Positions 39,943 through 48,625 of a DNA stretch of 64,000 nt are shown here, piece by piece. Location: NCBI GenBank assembly GCA_937905835.1, contig CALCXK010000041.1, positions 1 through 64,000 of the forward strand. Reading direction: 5' to 3'. How positions within the stretch are numbered: position 1 is the first letter of the stretch; each line of letters starts with the position of its first letter. This DNA comes from an uncultured Ilumatobacter sp. (GTDB taxonomy: Bacteria; Actinomycetota; Acidimicrobiia; Acidimicrobiales; Ilumatobacteraceae). Made by a program: the position numbers and the translations under genes. The notes beneath the pieces are model-generated. The model saw nothing but the letters and a program-made list of their open reading frames with translations. It had not been told where the DNA came from and made no database searches.

Positions 39943-41702
39943 CTGAACCCTCCACCTCGATTCAGGCCACATCGATGCGTACGCATCTCTGTAGTGAGCT
40001 ACGCGAGTCCGACATCGGCAGCGTCGTCAGCGTGTGTGGCTGGGTGGGTCGTCGCCGCGAGCATGGCGAACACCTCGCGTTCGTCGACCTGCGTGACCAC
40101 TCGGGGATTATCCAGTGTGTCATCAACGACGATGTCGACGTTCGCAGCGAATACGTGCTCAAGATTACTGGCACCGTCCGTGTGCGCCCCGAGGGCACGG
40201 TCAACGACAACCTGCCGACTGGCAAGGTCGAGATCGGTGACTGCGAAGTCGAGATCCTACGCACCGCTACGCCACCGCCGTTCCCGATCGACGCACGCGC
40301 TGACGACGTCGACGAGAACATCCGCCTCAAGCACCGCTACCTCGACCTCCGCCGGGAGCGTATGCAGAAGAACTTGCGCCTCCGCTCGAAGATCAACGCT
40401 GCGGTCCGCAACGCCATGGACATCCAGGCATTCGTCGAAGTCGAGACGCCAATGCTCGTCCCGTCGACGCCGGAAGGCGCCCGAGAGTTCCTGGTGCCGT
40501 CTCGTAAAGAGCCCGGCTCGTTCTACGCACTGCCGCAGAGCCCGCAGCTCTTCAAGCAGCTGCTGATGGTCGCCGGCGTCGACCGTTATTACCAGATGGC
40601 ACGTTGCCTGCGCGACGAAGACCTCCGCGCCGACCGTCAGTACGAGTTCATGCAAATGGACATGGAGATGAGCTTCGTCAACCAGGACGACGTGCTCAAT
40701 GCAGTCTCAGAAGCTGTCCTCGCCGCCGCCGAGGCCGCCACGGGGGAGCGCCCGGCGCCAATCGAGCGGATCACCTGGCACGACGCCATGAACCGTTTCG
40801 GCAGCGACAAGCCCGACCTTCGTTTCGGAATGGAGCTCAAGGACCTGACGTCGGTGTTCGCAACTACCGAGTTCAAGGCGTTCGCAGGTGCCGGTGCGAT
40901 CAAGGCGATCTTGGTCGACGGGGGAGCCGGCGACTATGGCCGCAACCAGCTCGACAAGCTCACCGACAAGGCAAAGTCGGCTGGCGCCAAGGGAATGGTG
41001 TGGCTCAAGTGCACCGACGAGGGCTTCGACTCACCTGTCGCAAAGTTCTTGTCCGATGACGAAGTCCGGGCCATGAAAGCAGCCATGGATGCCGTGACGG
41101 GTGACCTCATCTTGATTATCGCCGACCAGTGGGACACAACCTGCGAAGTGCTTGGCATGCTCCGTAACGAGATCGCTCGTCCGCCGGTGCATGAGGGGCC
41201 GTACCGCTACGTGTGGATCGTGGAATTCCCGCTGTTCGTCGGTCGTAACAAAGAGACGGGGCAGCCGAAGTCTGGTCACCACCCGTTCACGATGCCGCAC
41301 CCGGATGATCTCGACAAGTTCGAGACCGACCCGATGTCGGTGCGTTCCATTGCGTATGACCTCGTGCTGAACGGCTGGGAGCTTGGCTCCGGTTCGATCA
41401 GAATCCACGAGCCAGAACTGCAGCGCAAGGTGTTCACCGCGCTCGGCATCTCTGACGAGGAAGCCGAGAAGAAGTTTGGCTTCTTCCTGAACCCGTTCGA
41501 GTACGGCGCGCCGCCGCATGGCGGGTTCGCCTTCGGCCTCGACCGTCTCGTTGCGATCCTTGCCGGCGAAGAGAACATTCGCGAGGTGATCGCCTTCCCG
41601 AAAACCCAGAGCGGTTCCGACCCGATGACCAACAGCCCGATCCCAGGAGATCCCAAGGCGATGGCTGAGCTGGGTCTGCGGGTCCTACCGCCCACCGACT
41701 GA
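39939..41702 (+). CDS. aspS: Aspartyl-tRNA synthetase (probably non-discriminating)
   Basis: The 587-residue bacterial-type enzyme has an OB-fold anticodon domain (15-115), class II motifs with FLVPSRKEPGSFYALPQSPQLFKQLLM and QYEFMQMDMEMSF, the GAD insertion (about 290-420), and motif 3 GGFAFGLDRLVAILAG. In the anticodon domain the sequence RRREHGEHLAFVDLRDHSG places a histidine where discriminating enzymes have leucine. This is the feature linked to non-discriminating AspRS, which also charges tRNA-Asn for repair by GatCAB. Confirming that would need asnS/gatCAB content of the genome. Confidence 0.95.
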   Translation: MTEPSTSIQATSMRTHLCSELRESDIGSVVSVCGWVGRRREHGEHLAFVDLRDHSGIIQCVINDDVDVRSEYVLKITGTVRVRPEGTVNDNLPTGKVEIGDCEVEILRTATPPPFPIDARADDVDENIRLKHRYLDLRRERMQKNLRLRSKINAAVRNAMDIQAFVEVETPMLVPSTPEGAREFLVPSRKEPGSFYALPQSPQLFKQLLMVAGVDRYYQMARCLRDEDLRADRQYEFMQMDMEMSFVNQDDVLNAVSEAVLAAAEAATGERPAPIERITWHDAMNRFGSDKPDLRFGMELKDLTSVFATTEFKAFAGAGAIKAILVDGGAGDYGRNQLDKLTDKAKSAGAKGMVWLKCTDEGFDSPVAKFLSDDEVRAMKAAMDAVTGDLILIIADQWDTTCEVLGMLRNEIARPPVHEGPYRYVWIVEFPLFVGRNKETGQPKSGHHPFTMPHPDDLDKFETDPMSVRSIAYDLVLNGWELGSGSIRIHEPELQRKVFTALGISDEEAEKKFGFFLNPFEYGAPPHGGFAFGLDRLVAILAGEENIREVIAFPKTQSGSDPMTNSPIPGDPKAMAELGLRVLPPTD

Positions 41703-41793
41703 GGCCGCCGCCGCACGGAGGGCTCGTCGTCCGACCACGTACCGAGCCAAAACGGGGATGCACACGGCGTGCTGAGTGTGGCGAGAGCGGCGC

Positions 41794-41799
41794 TAGCTT
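41794..41799 (+). promoter_or_regulatory. -10 box of pepQ-efp-nusB
   Basis: TAGCTT ends 6 bases before GTG 41806, the spacing for a leaderless transcript. It is the likely promoter for the downstream trio. Confidence 0.45.
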
Positions 41800-41805
41800 C
41801 GGCGT

Positions 41806-42912
41806 GTGCGCGACTTCACACCGATCGACCATCACCGTCGAGTGACGACGATACGGTCATTGCTCGCATCCGGAGAAATCGGCGTTGATGCGCTACTTTT
41901 CACCGACCTGGCCGACATCAGGTGGCTGACCGGCTTCACCGGGTCGAATGGCTGGGCCGTCGTCCGTTCGGGAACGACAACGCTTGGAACCGACACGCGC
42001 TACGGCGACCGGGCAGAGGCCGAAACACAGGGGAGTGGCGTCGAGATCGTGGTCCTCCAGAATCGTGGGGCATTGCAGGACGCCATGATCGAGGCTGCGG
42101 GCTCGGGCGAGGTTGCCCTCGACGGACGATCCGTCAGCCAAGCAGTGTGGTCGCGGCTGGCGGTTGACCTCACACTCGCGTCGGTCGACTCTCTCGTCGC
42201 AACGGCTCGAGAAACCAAGGATGCCGCTGAGATCGAACGGATCGAGGCCGCAGCCGGCGCAGCTGACGCCGCACTTGCGGAGGTCGAACCGATGCTGTTC
42301 GGCACGATCGATGAACCGGTCACAGAGGCTGATGTCCGCAACGAACTCGAATATCGGATGCGGCGTCATGGTGCAGACGACCGGAGCTACGACACGATTG
42401 TCGCGTCCGGGCCAGAGCATGCTGCTCGCCCGCACCACGAGGTCGGCGACCGCACGATCGTTGCAGGTGACACCGTCGTGATCGACGTCGGCGCACTCGT
42501 CGACGGCTATCACTCGGATATGACCCGATCGTACGTGATCGGTGAACCAACAGCACAGCAGCGTGAGATCTACGACCTGGTGCAGGGGTCCCAGACCGCC
42601 GGCCTCGAGGCATTGCGGAATGGCGTCACGGCGCCCGCAGTCGACAGCGCCTGCCGTGACGTGTTCGATGCAGCCGGCTACGGCGACTGGTATTTGCACG
42701 GAACCGGCCACGGTGTGGGCCTCGAGATCCACGAACCGCCGTTCCATTCTCAGGTCTCCGATGAGGTCATCCAGACCGGAAACGTGGTCACAATCGAGCC
42801 GGGCCTCTATCGTCAAGGGTTCGGAGGCATTCGCATCGAAGATCTCGTCGTCGTCACGAGCGATGGGCATCGAGTGCTGACGCATCATCCGAAGCAACCG
42901 TTCGCCAGCTGA
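41806..42912 (+). CDS. pepQ: Xaa-Pro aminopeptidase/dipeptidase (M24 family)
   Basis: The 368-residue metalloprotease has a creatinase-like N-terminal domain (1-130) and a pita-bread catalytic domain. Metal ligands are visible as Asp in VVIDVGALVDGYHSDMTR (two Asp), His in HGTGHGVGLEIHE, Glu in VTIEPGLY and Glu in GIRIED. It trims peptides with proline at the second position. The pepQ-efp-nusB order is conserved in actinobacteria and firmicutes; EF-P helps ribosomes make polyproline stretches, so the pair links making and degrading proline peptides. Confidence 0.92.
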   Translation: MRDFTPIDHHRRVTTIRSLLASGEIGVDALLFTDLADIRWLTGFTGSNGWAVVRSGTTTLGTDTRYGDRAEAETQGSGVEIVVLQNRGALQDAMIEAAGSGEVALDGRSVSQAVWSRLAVDLTLASVDSLVATARETKDAAEIERIEAAAGAADAALAEVEPMLFGTIDEPVTEADVRNELEYRMRRHGADDRSYDTIVASGPEHAARPHHEVGDRTIVAGDTVVIDVGALVDGYHSDMTRSYVIGEPTAQQREIYDLVQGSQTAGLEALRNGVTAPAVDSACRDVFDAAGYGDWYLHGTGHGVGLEIHEPPFHSQVSDEVIQTGNVVTIEPGLYRQGFGGIRIEDLVVVTSDGHRVLTHHPKQPFAS

Positions 42913-42936
42913 ACCATAATCGAAACCGAGATTCCC

Positions 42937-43500
42937 ATGCCGCAGATTTCAGTGAATGACCTCAAGAACGGTGTCACCCTCGAACTCGAGAACGGGCTGT
43001 TCCAAGTCATCGAGTTCCAACACGTGAAGCCCGGCAAAGGTGGAGCGTTCGTTCGGACCAAGATCCGCAACGCTCGCACGGGCGCAGTTCTCGACAAGAC
43101 TTTCAATGCCGGCATCAAGGTCGAGCAGGCGATCGTTGACCGTCAAGACATGCAGTATCTGTACGCCGACGGCGACGACTACGTGTTCATGAACACGAGC
43201 ACGTACGACCAGATGAATGTGCCGCGCCCAGCGCTCGGTGATGCCGCCGACTACCTGGTCGAGCAGATGATCGCGCAAGTAGCGATGTATCAGGGCGAGA
43301 TCATTGGTGTTGAGATCGCTGCATCGGTCGAGTTGACCGTAACGATTACCGAGCCGGGCCTGCAGGGCGACCGGTCCAGCGGCGGCACCAAGCCAGCAAC
43401 ACTCGAAACGGGCAAGGAAGTCAAGGTGCCGCTCTTCGTGAACATCGGTGAACGCATCAAGGTTGACACTCGCACCGGCGAGTACATGGCTCGCGCCTGA
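42937..43500 (+). CDS. efp: Translation elongation factor P
   Basis: The 187-residue factor has three beta-barrel domains and relieves ribosome stalling at polyproline. The tip loop reads KPGKGGAFVR, with Lys34 at the position modified in other bacteria; the adjacent residues are of the unmodified or differently modified actinobacterial kind, and no epmA/epmB or ymfI is nearby. The C-terminal VPLFVNIGERIKVDTRTGEYMAR motif is intact. nusB begins 9 bases after its stop. Confidence 0.96.
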   Translation: MPQISVNDLKNGVTLELENGLFQVIEFQHVKPGKGGAFVRTKIRNARTGAVLDKTFNAGIKVEQAIVDRQDMQYLYADGDDYVFMNTSTYDQMNVPRPALGDAADYLVEQMIAQVAMYQGEIIGVEIAASVELTVTITEPGLQGDRSSGGTKPATLETGKEVKVPLFVNIGERIKVDTRTGEYMARA

Positions 43501-43509
43501 TCGATCCAC

Positions 43510-43929
43510 ATGGCAGAAAACATGTCACGCCCGGACGAGCGTTCAGACTCTCGCGAGCGGGCTCTGTACCTCCTCTACGAAGCACATTCCAAAGGCATTA
43601 GTCCGAGTGACGCGCTCAGCATGCAAGTGCTTGAACCGGACGAGATGACGATCGAACTCGTGAAAGGCGTCGAAGCGAGTTCCGTGCAACTCGACGAGGC
43701 GATTGCCGGCAAGGCCAAGGGTTGGACCTTGGAGCGTATGCCGGTGCTCGACCTCAACGTGCTGCGTCTCGGAGCATTCGAGTTGAGCGAACGCCCTGAG
43801 GTTCCCGTGTCCGTCGTCCTTGACGAAGCCGTCACGCTGGCCAAGCGATTCTCGACCGATGACAGCGGCAAGTTCGTCAACGGCGTGCTTTCGGCCCTCG
43901 TTCCGTCGTTGCGTACCGAGCAGGCCTGA
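43510..43929 (+). CDS. nusB: Transcription antitermination factor NusB
   Basis: The 139-residue all-helical protein binds boxA RNA with NusE (S10) during rRNA transcription. It shows SRERALYLLYEAHSKG, a central acidic helix, LERMPVLDLNVLRLGAFEL, PVSVVLDEAVTLAKRFSTDDSGKFVNGVLSAL. Two in-frame ATG codons lie 12 bases apart (43510 and 43522); the first gives the listed length. It closes the pepQ-efp-nusB block. Confidence 0.94.
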   Translation: MAENMSRPDERSDSRERALYLLYEAHSKGISPSDALSMQVLEPDEMTIELVKGVEASSVQLDEAIAGKAKGWTLERMPVLDLNVLRLGAFELSERPEVPVSVVLDEAVTLAKRFSTDDSGKFVNGVLSALVPSLRTEQA

Positions 43930-43986
43930 CCCGCTGCGGCGGTCTTATGACGGAATGCTGCTGGGCGTTTTTGCGAGAATGAGTTC

Positions 43987-45636
43987 GTGACCGATCAGCC
44001 GACCCTCGGTGTGGAGATTGGAGCGCCCTTGGGGGCGAGTGATGAGGTCGAGTCAGGCGCGAATGGGCGACCGATCGATGCGCGTCGTCGCTCGCCGAAC
44101 GAGTGGCTGAGTGACCGAACGGTGCCCCAGGTGCTGATCGTTCTGGCGGTGGCGCTGTACACCGCGTACTTCACGCAGCGCAGTCTCGACATCCATCATG
44201 GGCTCGGTACCGCGACGTACGACTCGGCGCTCTACGACCAGGGCATGTGGCTGCTGTCGCGTGGCCACGCCCCGTTCGTTACGCTGATGGGTCGGCACCT
44301 GTTTGGAGATCACACCTCATTTATCCTGCTGTTCCTCGTTCCGCTGTACTGGATTGCTCCGGGCGCGTGGATCATGTTTTTTGCCCAGTCGGCGGCGATC
44401 GGGGCTGGCGCGATTCCGCTGTTCCTGTACGGCCGCAAGCGCCTCGGGTCGGAGTGGATGGCGCTCGTCGGTGGGCTGGTGTACCTGGTCCATCCAGCGG
44501 TCGGTTGGACAAATCTCGAGAACTTTCATCCTGACGCATTCCTCGGCGTACTCGTCGGCTGTGCGATCTATGGGGCGCTCGAACGGAAATGGCGCGTGTA
44601 CGGCGTTTTCGTGCTGTTGTCACTCATGGTGAAAGAGGATGTATCGCTGGTGATCGTTCCGCTCGGGATCTGGGTGGGGCTGCGCCGTGATCGTCGAATC
44701 GGCATGATCACGGTGGTCGGATCGATCTGGTTCATGTGTACGGCCATGTACGTCGTGATGCGGGGGCTGATCGGCGTGCCCACACGCAACGCGTGGCGGC
44801 TGCCGTTTAGTCAGAACGGCGACAGCACGTTCAGGGGAGCGGCCCGGCTCGTCGAGACTGCCGTCACGAACCCGAATGAGCTGGCTGATCATCTGCGTGC
44901 CGAAAATCGCCCGTGGTACATCTGGCAGATGACCACACCGTTCGCGCTGCTTTTCCTGCGGCTGCCGAGCGTGGCGCTGATCAGTGGCCTCGTGCTGTTC
45001 ACCAACATCCTCAGCACCTTCTGGTACCAGTTTCAGGTTGAGTACCACTACAGCCTCATTGCGGTGCCGGCGTTGGCGATGGGCACAATCCATGCGATCG
45101 GCGCGATCCGCGACCGACAGGATGTTCTGGCGATCCACGCTGGCGACCCGGCGACACAGGTGTTCGTGCCGACTCGGTTGCTCGCGATGGGAGCGCTTGC
45201 TGTGACTGCGGCTGTGACGTCGATGATGTGGGCGCCGGTGCCGTGGGGCCGGACGCAGCTCTATTACGGGCAACCCGACAACATCTATGCGACAACGATG
45301 CGCGACATCATCTCGGACATTCCCGATGACGCCCCTGTTGCAGCTCACTACCGAGTCACCCCGCACCTGGCCTACCGCACAGATATCTACCAATTCCCGA
45401 ACCCGTTCCGGGTTGACCTCTACGGAGCCGACGAAACCATTGCCGGCACGCAGCTCGGTGATCGTGCTGATCGGATCGAGTTCGTGGTACTCCCGACGAG
45501 CGAAGACGAGAACCTTGCTGATGACTGGGCGCTCGTGTCGAGCGCATTCGACGAAGTCGACCGCAATGGAATCTGGATTCTCTATCGGCGTGATCGGTCC
45601 GTCGCGCTCCCGGGAAACCCTGTCATTCAGAGCTGA
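43987..45636 (+). CDS. DUF2079 polytopic membrane protein
   Basis: The 549-residue protein has about ten hydrophobic helices, starting near residue 47, and the DUF2079 pattern: TATYDSALYDQGMWLLSRGHAPFVTLMGRHLFGDHTSFILLFLVPLYWI and LVYLVHPAVGWTNLENFHPDAFL. The acidic Asp and His residues in the first loops are those conserved in the family, which has a GT-C glycosyltransferase-like topology. The substrate is unknown; a polyprenyl-linked sugar transfer is inference. The C-terminal 130 residues after TM10 form a soluble domain. GTG 43987 starts it, 57 bases after nusB. Confidence 0.82.
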   Translation: MTDQPTLGVEIGAPLGASDEVESGANGRPIDARRRSPNEWLSDRTVPQVLIVLAVALYTAYFTQRSLDIHHGLGTATYDSALYDQGMWLLSRGHAPFVTLMGRHLFGDHTSFILLFLVPLYWIAPGAWIMFFAQSAAIGAGAIPLFLYGRKRLGSEWMALVGGLVYLVHPAVGWTNLENFHPDAFLGVLVGCAIYGALERKWRVYGVFVLLSLMVKEDVSLVIVPLGIWVGLRRDRRIGMITVVGSIWFMCTAMYVVMRGLIGVPTRNAWRLPFSQNGDSTFRGAARLVETAVTNPNELADHLRAENRPWYIWQMTTPFALLFLRLPSVALISGLVLFTNILSTFWYQFQVEYHYSLIAVPALAMGTIHAIGAIRDRQDVLAIHAGDPATQVFVPTRLLAMGALAVTAAVTSMMWAPVPWGRTQLYYGQPDNIYATTMRDIISDIPDDAPVAAHYRVTPHLAYRTDIYQFPNPFRVDLYGADETIAGTQLGDRADRIEFVVLPTSEDENLADDWALVSSAFDEVDRNGIWILYRRDRSVALPGNPVIQS

Positions 45637-45660
45637 GCATGGTGGCCGGAAGCAGAGAAT

Positions 45661-45719
45661 TTCACGGTTGTGTTTTCAGGGGTCGAGCTCAGTGATATCT
45701 TCAAGCTCCGAACCGTGAA
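45661..45719 (+). promoter_or_regulatory. Inverted repeat enclosing a candidate pyr operon promoter
   Basis: TTCACGGTT (45661-45669) and its complement (45711-45719) flank a possible promoter with TTTCAG (45674-45679) and TATCTT (45696-45701) at 16-base spacing. A 5-bp inner repeat GAGCT/AGCTC (45685-45689 and 45704-45708) nests inside. The start point would be near 45708, leaving about 45 bases of leader. It may be a DNA operator or part of leader RNA folding. Confidence 0.4.
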
Positions 45720-45739
45720 GTGAGTCCAGTGAGGCTCAC
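45720..45739 (+). promoter_or_regulatory. PyrR-binding RNA hairpin at the pyrR ribosome binding site
   Basis: The leader reads GTGAG-TCCAGTGAGG-CTCAC, a 5-bp stem with a 10-base loop. It matches the PyrR-binding loop consensus AGUCCAGAGAGGCU except for one loop base. The ribosome binding site GGAAAGGA (45742-45749) begins two bases after the stem and the ATG is at 45754. PyrR with UMP bound here would block ribosome access, as shown for mycobacterial pyr leaders. No downstream terminator or antiterminator is present, which favours translational rather than transcriptional control. Confidence 0.8.
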
Positions 45740-45753
45740 ACGGAAAGGACAAC

Positions 45754-46311
45754 ATGACGAACACCCCCGACGAACAGTCGCCCGAGCCTGCCGGTAAGCA
45801 GGTACTGGGTCCGGACGACGTGCGACGAGCAATCACTCGGATGGCACACGAGATCATCGAGCGCAACCGTGGCCTTGCTGGTGTCGCACTGGTCGGCATC
45901 CAAACCGGAGGCGTCTGGGTCGCTGAACTTCTCGCCGCCGAGATCGCCCGTATCGAGCCGGACACCGACGGCGTGCGCCTCGGCTCGGTCGACGCCTCGC
46001 TCTACCGTGACGATATTGGGCTCCGCCCAGTCACGCCGGGCACCGTCAGTGACCTGACTTTTTCGGTCGAAGGGGCCACCGTGGTGCTCGTCGACGATGT
46101 GCTGTACACCGGCCGAACGGTGCGATCGGCGCTTGACGCGATTGGCGACTACGGTCGTCCGAAATCTGTTCAGCTCGCCGTGATCGTTGACCGAGGCCAC
46201 CGCGAGTTGCCGATCCGCCCCGACTACGTGGGCAAGAACCTGCCGACCAGTTCCGAAGAGAGTGTCCGCGTCACTGTAGATGGCGTCGTGATCTCTGTAG
46301 GCGGCGTCTGA
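45754..46311 (+). CDS. pyrR: Bifunctional pyr operon regulator/uracil phosphoribosyltransferase PyrR
   Basis: The 185-residue protein has the phosphoribosyltransferase fold with GVALVGIQTGGVWVA, SLYRDDIG and the PRPP loop VVLVDDVLYTGRTVRSALDA, followed by VIVDRGHRELPIRPDYVGKNLPTS, the PyrR-specific RNA-binding side. It represses the pyr operon when UMP is high. The gene is preceded by its own target hairpin and a good Shine-Dalgarno site. Its stop overlaps the pyrB ATG by one base. Confidence 0.96.
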   Translation: MTNTPDEQSPEPAGKQVLGPDDVRRAITRMAHEIIERNRGLAGVALVGIQTGGVWVAELLAAEIARIEPDTDGVRLGSVDASLYRDDIGLRPVTPGTVSDLTFSVEGATVVLVDDVLYTGRTVRSALDAIGDYGRPKSVQLAVIVDRGHRELPIRPDYVGKNLPTSSEESVRVTVDGVVISVGGV

Positions 46312-47255
46312 TGGCTCGCTCGCTACTGTCGATCAGCGAACTCGGCGAGCCCGGCCTCCGCCGCCTGCTTTCGATCGCCGATCACATGGCGGAGGTCAAC
46401 CGCCGACCCAACCCGAAGGTGCCGGCGCTGCGTGGCAAGACCGTTTGTAACCTTTTCTTCGAGGACTCGACTCGCACTCGGCTGAGCTTCGAGACCGCCG
46501 CCAAGCGGCTTTCGGCCGACACAATGAACTTTGCTGTCAGCCAGTCGAGCCTGAACAAGGGTGAAAGTCTGCGCGACACGGTCGAGACGATTGCTGCAAT
46601 GGGCGTTGATGCCTTCGTCATTCGCCATGGGTCGAGCGGAGCGCCTTGGCAACTCGGTGCCTGGACGAATGCCAGCGTGATCAACGCAGGCGATGGCTGG
46701 CATGCGCACCCGACGCAGGCATTACTCGACATGTACACGGTTCGCACGGCACTCAACCGGCTGGAAGGCTTCGACGGACTGAGCGTCGCAATGGTCGGCG
46801 ACATCAAGCACAGCCGTGTTGCGCGCAGTACAACAGAGGCGTTCAAGATGCTCGGTGCCGACGTCACCTGGGTTGCACCGCGCACGCTGCTACCGCCGTC
46901 CCACAAGGAACGCGTCGTGTCCAATCTCGACGAGGTCCTCGACGACATCGACATCCTGTACCTCTTGCGGATGCAGAAGGAACGGATGAACGAAGCACTC
47001 GTGCCGAATTTGCGTGAATACACGACTCGGTTCGGTTTGACCCCCAAGCGGGCGGCTCGCCTCGGCGACCACGTCCTGGTGATGCACCCCGGTCCAATGA
47101 ACCGCGGTGTCGAAATGGCGGTTGACCCCAGCGAACTCCGGGGCAGCGTCATCAACCAGCAGGTCACCAACGGCATCAACGTCCGCATGGCCGTGCTCTT
47201 CGATCTCCTCGGGAGCGGATCCGAGAACTCACTCGCAGGAAGCGCAGAAGTATGA
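46311..47255 (+). CDS. pyrB: Aspartate carbamoyltransferase catalytic subunit
   Basis: The 314-residue enzyme forms carbamoyl-aspartate, the committed step of pyrimidine synthesis. The carbamoyl-phosphate site FFEDSTRTRLSFE, the SSLNKGESLRDTVE loop and HPTQALLDMYTV are intact. There is no regulatory pyrI gene nearby, as usual for actinobacteria. It overlaps pyrR by one base and pyrC by four bases, so it is translated as part of one coupled block. Confidence 0.96.
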   Translation: MARSLLSISELGEPGLRRLLSIADHMAEVNRRPNPKVPALRGKTVCNLFFEDSTRTRLSFETAAKRLSADTMNFAVSQSSLNKGESLRDTVETIAAMGVDAFVIRHGSSGAPWQLGAWTNASVINAGDGWHAHPTQALLDMYTVRTALNRLEGFDGLSVAMVGDIKHSRVARSTTEAFKMLGADVTWVAPRTLLPPSHKERVVSNLDEVLDDIDILYLLRMQKERMNEALVPNLREYTTRFGLTPKRAARLGDHVLVMHPGPMNRGVEMAVDPSELRGSVINQQVTNGINVRMAVLFDLLGSGSENSLAGSAEV

Positions 47256-48550
47256 AACCCTCGACCAGCAAGCTGTTGATTACCCAGGGTCGACTCATCG
47301 ACGCCGGTGGAGAACGCAGTGCCGATGTCCGAATCGCCGACGGAGTCGTCACCGAAGTCGGTGTCGGATTGCTGTCGGGTGATGGCGAGCAGGTGCTCGA
47401 TGCGGCCGGCATGGTCGTTTGCCCGGGCTTCGTCGACCTCCATGTACACCTCCGGGAGCCCGGTCGAGAAGAAGCAGAAACTATCGAAACGGGGAGCAGG
47501 GGAGCGGCGCTTGGTGGATTCACGGCGATCGTCGCCATGCCGAACACGGACCCGACGCAAGACTGTGTCGGCGTGGTCGAGTTCGTCCGCCAGCAGGGCG
47601 AGCGGGCCGGACTATGCGAAGTGCTTCCCTCCGGCTCGATCACTATCGGCCGCAAGGGTGAGACACTCACGCCCTTTGCCGAACTCGCCGCTGCCGGTGT
47701 ACGGCTTTTTACCGACGACGGCAATGGGGTCCAAGACCCGCAGTTGATGCGCCGGGCCTATGAGTACGCCAGCGACCTTGGGGTCACGATGGCGCAGCAC
47801 TGCGAAGTCGAACGATTGACCGAAGGTGCAGTCATGCACGAGGGTTCATGCTGCAGCCATCTTGGCCTGCCTGGCTGGCCGTCGCTCGCAGAAGAGTTGA
47901 TGGTCCATCGCGACATCGAGTTGGTACGGCTCACTGGTGCCCCCGCCCACTTTCTCCACCTCTCGACCGCCGGTTCGGTCGAGTTGGTTCGCAAGGCCAA
48001 GGCAGACGGCCTCGCAGTGACCGCCGAGGCGACCCCGCACCACATCAGTCTCACCGACGAACTCCTCACGTCGTATAGCGCGCTCTACAAGGTGACCCCT
48101 CCGCTGCGCACGATGGACGACATCCTCGCGATCCGCGAGGGGCTTCGCGACGGCACGATTGATGCAATCGCCACCGACCATGCTCCACACGTTTCGGAGA
48201 GCAAGGAGCTGCCGCTCGATCAGGCACCGCCGGGCATGCTGGGGTTGGAGACTGCGCTTGGTGTGTCGATTGCCCACCTTGATATGCCGCTTGTCGACAT
48301 CGTCGCAGCACTGTCTTGGAAGCCGGCCGAGATTGCAGGCGTCGCCGATCGGCATGGCCGCCCAATCGAAGTCGGCGAGCCAGCGAATCTCACCATGTTC
48401 GACCCTGCGCAGGAGTGGGAAGTGGTGCCGGGACAGCTGGCCAGCAAGAGCTGCAACACACCGTTCGTTGGTGTTGCGCTGACGGGACGAGTGAAGCACA
48501 CGATCTTCAACGGCGAGGTCGTCGTGTTGGACGGAGTCGCGCAGAAATGA
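47252..48550 (+). CDS. pyrC: Dihydroorotase
   Basis: The 432-residue amidohydrolase closes carbamoyl-aspartate to dihydroorotate. It is the class I type with the zinc motif DLHVHLREPG (His64, His66), FTDDGNGV (Asp ligand), AQHCE, TPHHISL and IATDHAPH. Class I enzymes often associate with PyrB, with which it overlaps by four bases. The start at 47252 lies in ATGA with the pyrB stop. After its stop there is a 75-base spacer before carA, the only sizable one in the pyr block. Confidence 0.95.
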   Translation: MKPSTSKLLITQGRLIDAGGERSADVRIADGVVTEVGVGLLSGDGEQVLDAAGMVVCPGFVDLHVHLREPGREEAETIETGSRGAALGGFTAIVAMPNTDPTQDCVGVVEFVRQQGERAGLCEVLPSGSITIGRKGETLTPFAELAAAGVRLFTDDGNGVQDPQLMRRAYEYASDLGVTMAQHCEVERLTEGAVMHEGSCCSHLGLPGWPSLAEELMVHRDIELVRLTGAPAHFLHLSTAGSVELVRKAKADGLAVTAEATPHHISLTDELLTSYSALYKVTPPLRTMDDILAIREGLRDGTIDAIATDHAPHVSESKELPLDQAPPGMLGLETALGVSIAHLDMPLVDIVAALSWKPAEIAGVADRHGRPIEVGEPANLTMFDPAQEWEVVPGQLASKSCNTPFVGVALTGRVKHTIFNGEVVVLDGVAQK

Positions 48551-48562
48551 ATGATCATCCAG

Positions 48563-48568
48563 TACAAT
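48563..48568 (+). promoter_or_regulatory. Candidate internal -10 box before carA
   Basis: TACAAT is close to consensus and lies 57 bases before the carA ATG. No good -35 box is present. It could give carAB-pyrD expression independent of PyrR, since arginine synthesis also needs carbamoyl phosphate. Confidence 0.3.
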
Positions 48569-48625
48569 GCATGAACATGCAGACGAATCAACTGATTCAG
48601 AATGATGCAAACGGAGCCCAGAACG

